Origin: Chamaea fasciata
Lineage: Eukaryota; Chordata; Aves; Passeriformes; Sylviidae
Reading direction: 5' to 3'
Assembly: GCA_029207755.1 (NCBI GenBank)
Contig: JARCOQ010000006.1
Span: 26,618,022 to 26,682,021 of the forward strand
DNA length: 64,000 nucleotides
Each line of letters begins with the position of its first letter. Positions within the stretch are counted from its first letter, which is position 1. Below the pieces are notes generated by a model. That model had not been told where the DNA came from, did not search any database, and saw nothing but the letters and a program-made list of their open reading frames with translations. This document shows, piece after piece, positions 60,101-64,000 of this stretch. The translations under genes were made by a program, and so were the position numbers.

Positions 60101-63100
60101 TGGCAGCCTGTGCCAGCCACTGTGCAGGGTCACCCTGTGCCCTCAAACAAGTGCTGCCTTAGCAGGAACACTGGGAGAGTGGGCACTCAGTCCAATTGGA
60201 GTGATCTGGCTATTTCAGACAACACTTGCCCCTTTTTAAGCAGCTGTGAGTCTGCAAAATGTTCAAGACCTCATTCTGTGCTGTTGTTAGACAAGGTGCC
60301 CTGATTCCCATTGCCCACACTGGCTGGGAACACTTCTGCGATTCCAAGCAACCTCCAAGCCTCCATCTTCTCCATCACATTCTTTCTCAGGGATCCAACA
60401 AATGCCTGACCTTAACTTGGCTTGGGAGCATTTACTGCAGCAGACACAAACAGAGTTGTCTGTAAGTGGAACACTTCCTCTGGGATTGCGTCCTCCCTCC
60501 ATGCTGAGTCTCACGGGCCAGGCTCAGTCACTGCTCGCTTGGGCAGGCTGACAGCCAGGAGTGTCCCACCATAACCGTTAACAGAGCAAGGCTGGTGGAA
60601 CCACATGCTCTGTAGTGACACTATTGCAGCAAAATGCATCTGGCAGAAGGAGATAACTTGCAAAAAACTAGGGTGAGAAGAGTTAAGTGTTGGCAACCTT
60701 AACAAGCTGGATTCCCAAAACGAACTGGAAGGATTTGGCAGAACTCAAATTACATTTTTAAACCGTTACTGTAAGTGTAAATGTTATTTTATCCACCCCC
60801 TTGAACTGGATCATCCTGGCCAGCCACCAGACAGCCACACCCATGCTGTTACTTTTACAGCTGCAGAGATGGGGGTCAAGATTGTCTATATTCTGTGTAA
60901 CTCAAAACCTATTATTAAAGTAATTCATTTGCAAATAAATCATCCTTGTTATGAAGCCCCAAGTAAAAGGAATCAAATAAGAGCTTGTGAGCTTGAGCTC
61001 ATTTGCTGAGTGCAAATCCTCCTCCTTTCCCTGAACACATTTCAATCATTAACTAGAATTTGGTCACCAAGGGAGCTCCTTACTTCATTCAAATCTAGGG
61101 AAGCTGACACAGGAATCATTAAAGAAAAAGAAGCAACAACAAAAATGCCCCAAGAGTAATCACAAGCGTTATCAGGTAATGCTCATCACAGGAAAATATA
61201 AAAGGTATTGCAGCACTCAAAGGTCTAACACTGAGCCAGAACATCACTGAGAACATGATTTTTAATTAATCTCAGCATTACTTTTATCAGATCATGAGAA
61301 TGTAAGCCTGGTCCCAGGTGAGTCAGTATAAAGCCCCACTAACTTTGATGCAGGCAGGATCTCACCTACTGTGGAAGGTTTGAAAACTGTCACATGATTC
61401 CTGAGAGGAAACAATTTGCTTCTTGTCATTAGCCCATTACATGATCCAGCTCTAAACATTTAGGGGTCCAGTTCTACATTTGTTCATCACCTCACACCAG
61501 CCTGCTCTAAAGTTGTCTTTTTCTGGTGGTGCTTTTTGTTGTTTTTTTTTTTTTTAATTGTACCTTTTGTCTCCTTACAGGGCCAGGTTTGAAAGCTTTT
61601 TCCATATTTATAGGAATGTCACCAAATCTTTTGAAGGATAGGCCAGAGGTATAACACATTTTCTTTTAGTCTAGAGGTAAAAATTTTAGATTTGTTTATT
61701 TCTGCAAGTCTGTGCCTGGTTATTCTCCCAGTACTTTCTTCCATGATTCTGTAAGACACTGGATACGCATGAGAACCACAAACAAATTTAATGTTAATCA
61801 AACCTGGCTTTCAAGATTCATGATGTCTTTAAACAAAACAAATAAAGGAATAAGTTGTTATTAAGCATAATGTTATTTTGTGCTTGCTAAAATATCCACA
61901 AATATACATAAAGATTAGTCAGCTTTCATGTGATGAATTGAAGCAACAGGATGAGCTTTAAAGTGCTACCACATCCATAAAAATTTTATGCTGAAACTGA
62001 AACAGCCAGAGCCAGACTTTTGTCTTACATTTTGGTACAGAGAATTCTAAAAGACATTTCCACAGGACATACTCCCTGCTTTTAAATAACCATTCTGTAT
62101 GTAATGGATCTTCTCTGACCCTGTATTTTAGGGCCTCTGATGATCTAGCCACCCACTTGCTGCTGTGACTATAGACCAGACCTTGACCAGTATCTAAGCT
62201 GAAATAATTTGTATGTTTTATTTTTATTTCCACAACTATTATATATTTACATTTAAATACACTTCTGTATTAACTACTAGAAAAAAAGTGAATTAGGTTT
62301 GCTTACATTCCTTACTGTCTACAAAAGCATTATGTTCATTATGGATGTTTCTAAAGATGCTGTGCTTCTTCTTAATATGTAGTCACATGGCCTATAAACT
62401 TAAATTGATTTTTTTCTACAGGAAGAATATATTTTCAGTATTTTTTTCCATTCCTTTCAACTAACATTTTAACACCAAAAAGTTGTATTTTTATAATTAA
62501 TATTGGCAATATCTGGAAGAAATTATGTTTTCTGAATCCCCGACTAAAGAGCACCTAGTACAAGCAGCAAATGTATTTTTGAATGCTACATATTAAGCCC
62601 CACCACTATTTTCCTGCCTGTGGTCTACATGACTTAGACCTGGGGTAACTCACAGACAGAGCTCAGATCTTGCAAAGTGCCTTTCTGAAAGGAACACTGT
62701 GAGTTTCTGCTCAGAAATTTTTTATCAGCTTACAGGAGAGAAACAATAAGCCATCTGTCATGCAAAGTCTGTGCTGTTACAACCAAATGGAGAACAGAAT
62801 GAAAAAAACATGTATGCACAGAGCGGACGGTCAGTAACTTACTGTTTTCTTCCACCTTCCCTTCTCCTTCCCTCTGTGAGACCTACCTGAGACATCTACA
62901 GAGCACAACTGTGGTAACAACCTGTGAGGAGACCACTACCACCACCAGCTGTCCTGCCACCGTTACTCTTGCAGCACTGTCCACCCTTCATCTGGAAATT
63001 ACCTCATCCTTCATCCACACGTGTCTAGTTGTTAGAGGCTTGGGAGCCCAGCAGTGATGCTCTATGGTGTTGCCAGGGAATAGCCTCATTTTATGAGTCT

Positions 63101-64000
63101 CAGGATAAAATAATCCAGTAGTACCTGCAGAGTTGGTACTCACTGCTCCTCCCCCATTTTTAGGTCTTCAAATGTGTAAAAATCAGTGACGTGCTAGTTT
63201 TACACTTCAGAGAGCGACACGCCAGGCAAAGGACACACATGAGATTTTGTGGGGGGGAAAAGTATCAATGGTCTCTTATTCACTCATCTTCCAAAAAACA
63301 GCACCACTGAAACAAAGGCACAACTGTCCCCTTAGGATAAAGAGAGCATTGATAGTGCTCCTAAAAACAAGCTAGTGCACTCTTGACATTCCTGTCTTGT
63401 TGAATCTTCCCCAAACTGCTACAACTGCTCGATTTCAATTTGTCATGATCACCAACAACTAAAATTACCATAAGAGCAAAGGAAATGCATGCTTGGGAAA
63501 TGCATGTCTCCGTGCACGAGCAAAAGTACCTAATGACATATTGGAAAAACAGCAGGACAAATATAACGTAGAAATTCCAAGAAAATTATCTATTTTATCT
63601 GACTATTACTTTTTTCAATCATACTACTTTTTTGGTCTTGACAAAAGTCCACGGCACTGTGTCCAACTTTTAAGTTACTGATGCACACACAAAGGCAGCA
63701 GTGTCACAAGAAGCCACATGGGAGCAAGTACCAGACAGGACAAACCCTGTCCAGGCAAAGTTAGAAACAAAAGTGAAAAAACATTTTTACAATATTTGCT
63801 ATTATATACCTTTCTGTAATTTTGAGAGGGCTATAAATATGAGGCCAAGGGGAGACACATGTGACAGATTATCTGGATGGTTGCAGTTCCACTAAAAAGA
63901 ATTACAGATATTTTTCAAAGTTTTCAGTAAACCAAAAGAAATCATTTCAGCTAGGAATATAAAATATCTGTGTTCAAATTTGTAAAGCATTTTGAACCAA
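57196..64000. other. Intergenic, no gene recognised
   Basis: AT-rich DNA without recognised exons or mobile elements. It has a T-run near 61,533-61,556 and an octamer-like ATTTGCAAAT near 60,928. No exons of CHIC2, GSX2 or PDGFRA, the neighbours of LNX1 in mammals, were recognised. Confidence 0.45.

Noticed and set aside
21076..64000. Exons of CHIC2, GSX2 or PDGFRA upstream of LNX1
   Set aside because: No frame contains sequence I recognise from these proteins; they presumably lie beyond the right edge.
1..64000. CRISPR arrays, bacterial operons or viral genes
   Set aside because: The window is vertebrate nuclear DNA. No regularly spaced direct repeats and no gag, pol or env-like frames were seen apart from the LINE enzymes.

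Overview
The window is vertebrate nuclear DNA, almost certainly from a songbird (oscine passerine). The strongest organism clue is a short interspersed element near 30.8 kb. It has a tRNA-Ile-like head and a CR1 3' tail, the architecture of TguSINE1 of zebra finch and relatives. CR1 LINE fragments, the dominant avian repeat, appear at 40.3, 45.8 and 47.2-48.1 kb. Gene density is low, exons are short and phased, and splice sites are present. Coordinates of introns and UTRs are inferences from splice-site consensus; no transcript data were available.

One protein-coding gene is recognised: LNX1 (ligand of numb-protein X 1, an E3 ubiquitin ligase), on the minus strand. Its 5' part lies in the first 21 kb. 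From 5' to 3' this comprises a CpG island with an inferred non-coding first exon (donor at 20,915-20,920), the RING-finger exon (7,383-7,863, start codon at 7,768), and an alternative first exon of the RING-less isoform (3,431-3,522, beginning MKALLLLVLPWLSPANY). Both coding exons end in the same splice phase, with two bases of a codon left over, so either can join the common downstream exons (NPAY and PDZ part), which lie beyond the left edge.

From about 21.1 kb to 64 kb I recognise no protein-coding gene. This is the region upstream of LNX1. It holds an ancient, nearly full-length CR1/L3-type LINE (about 25.5-28.5 kb, minus), the TguSINE1 copy, a 5S-rRNA/CR1 chimera (40,340-40,900, minus), two further CR1 pieces, a GC-rich patch at 33.9-34.2 kb, some simple repeats, and several hairpins and long open frames of unknown meaning.

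The most unusual item is the chimera. A complete, ungapped 120-nt 5S rRNA copy is joined head-to-body to 434 bp of CR1 3' sequence ending in the CR1 octamer tail. This resembles a SINE, but a T5 run inside the body argues for a one-off template-switch product unless other copies exist. The second most interesting item is the conserved, signal-peptide-like leader of the RING-less LNX1 isoform.
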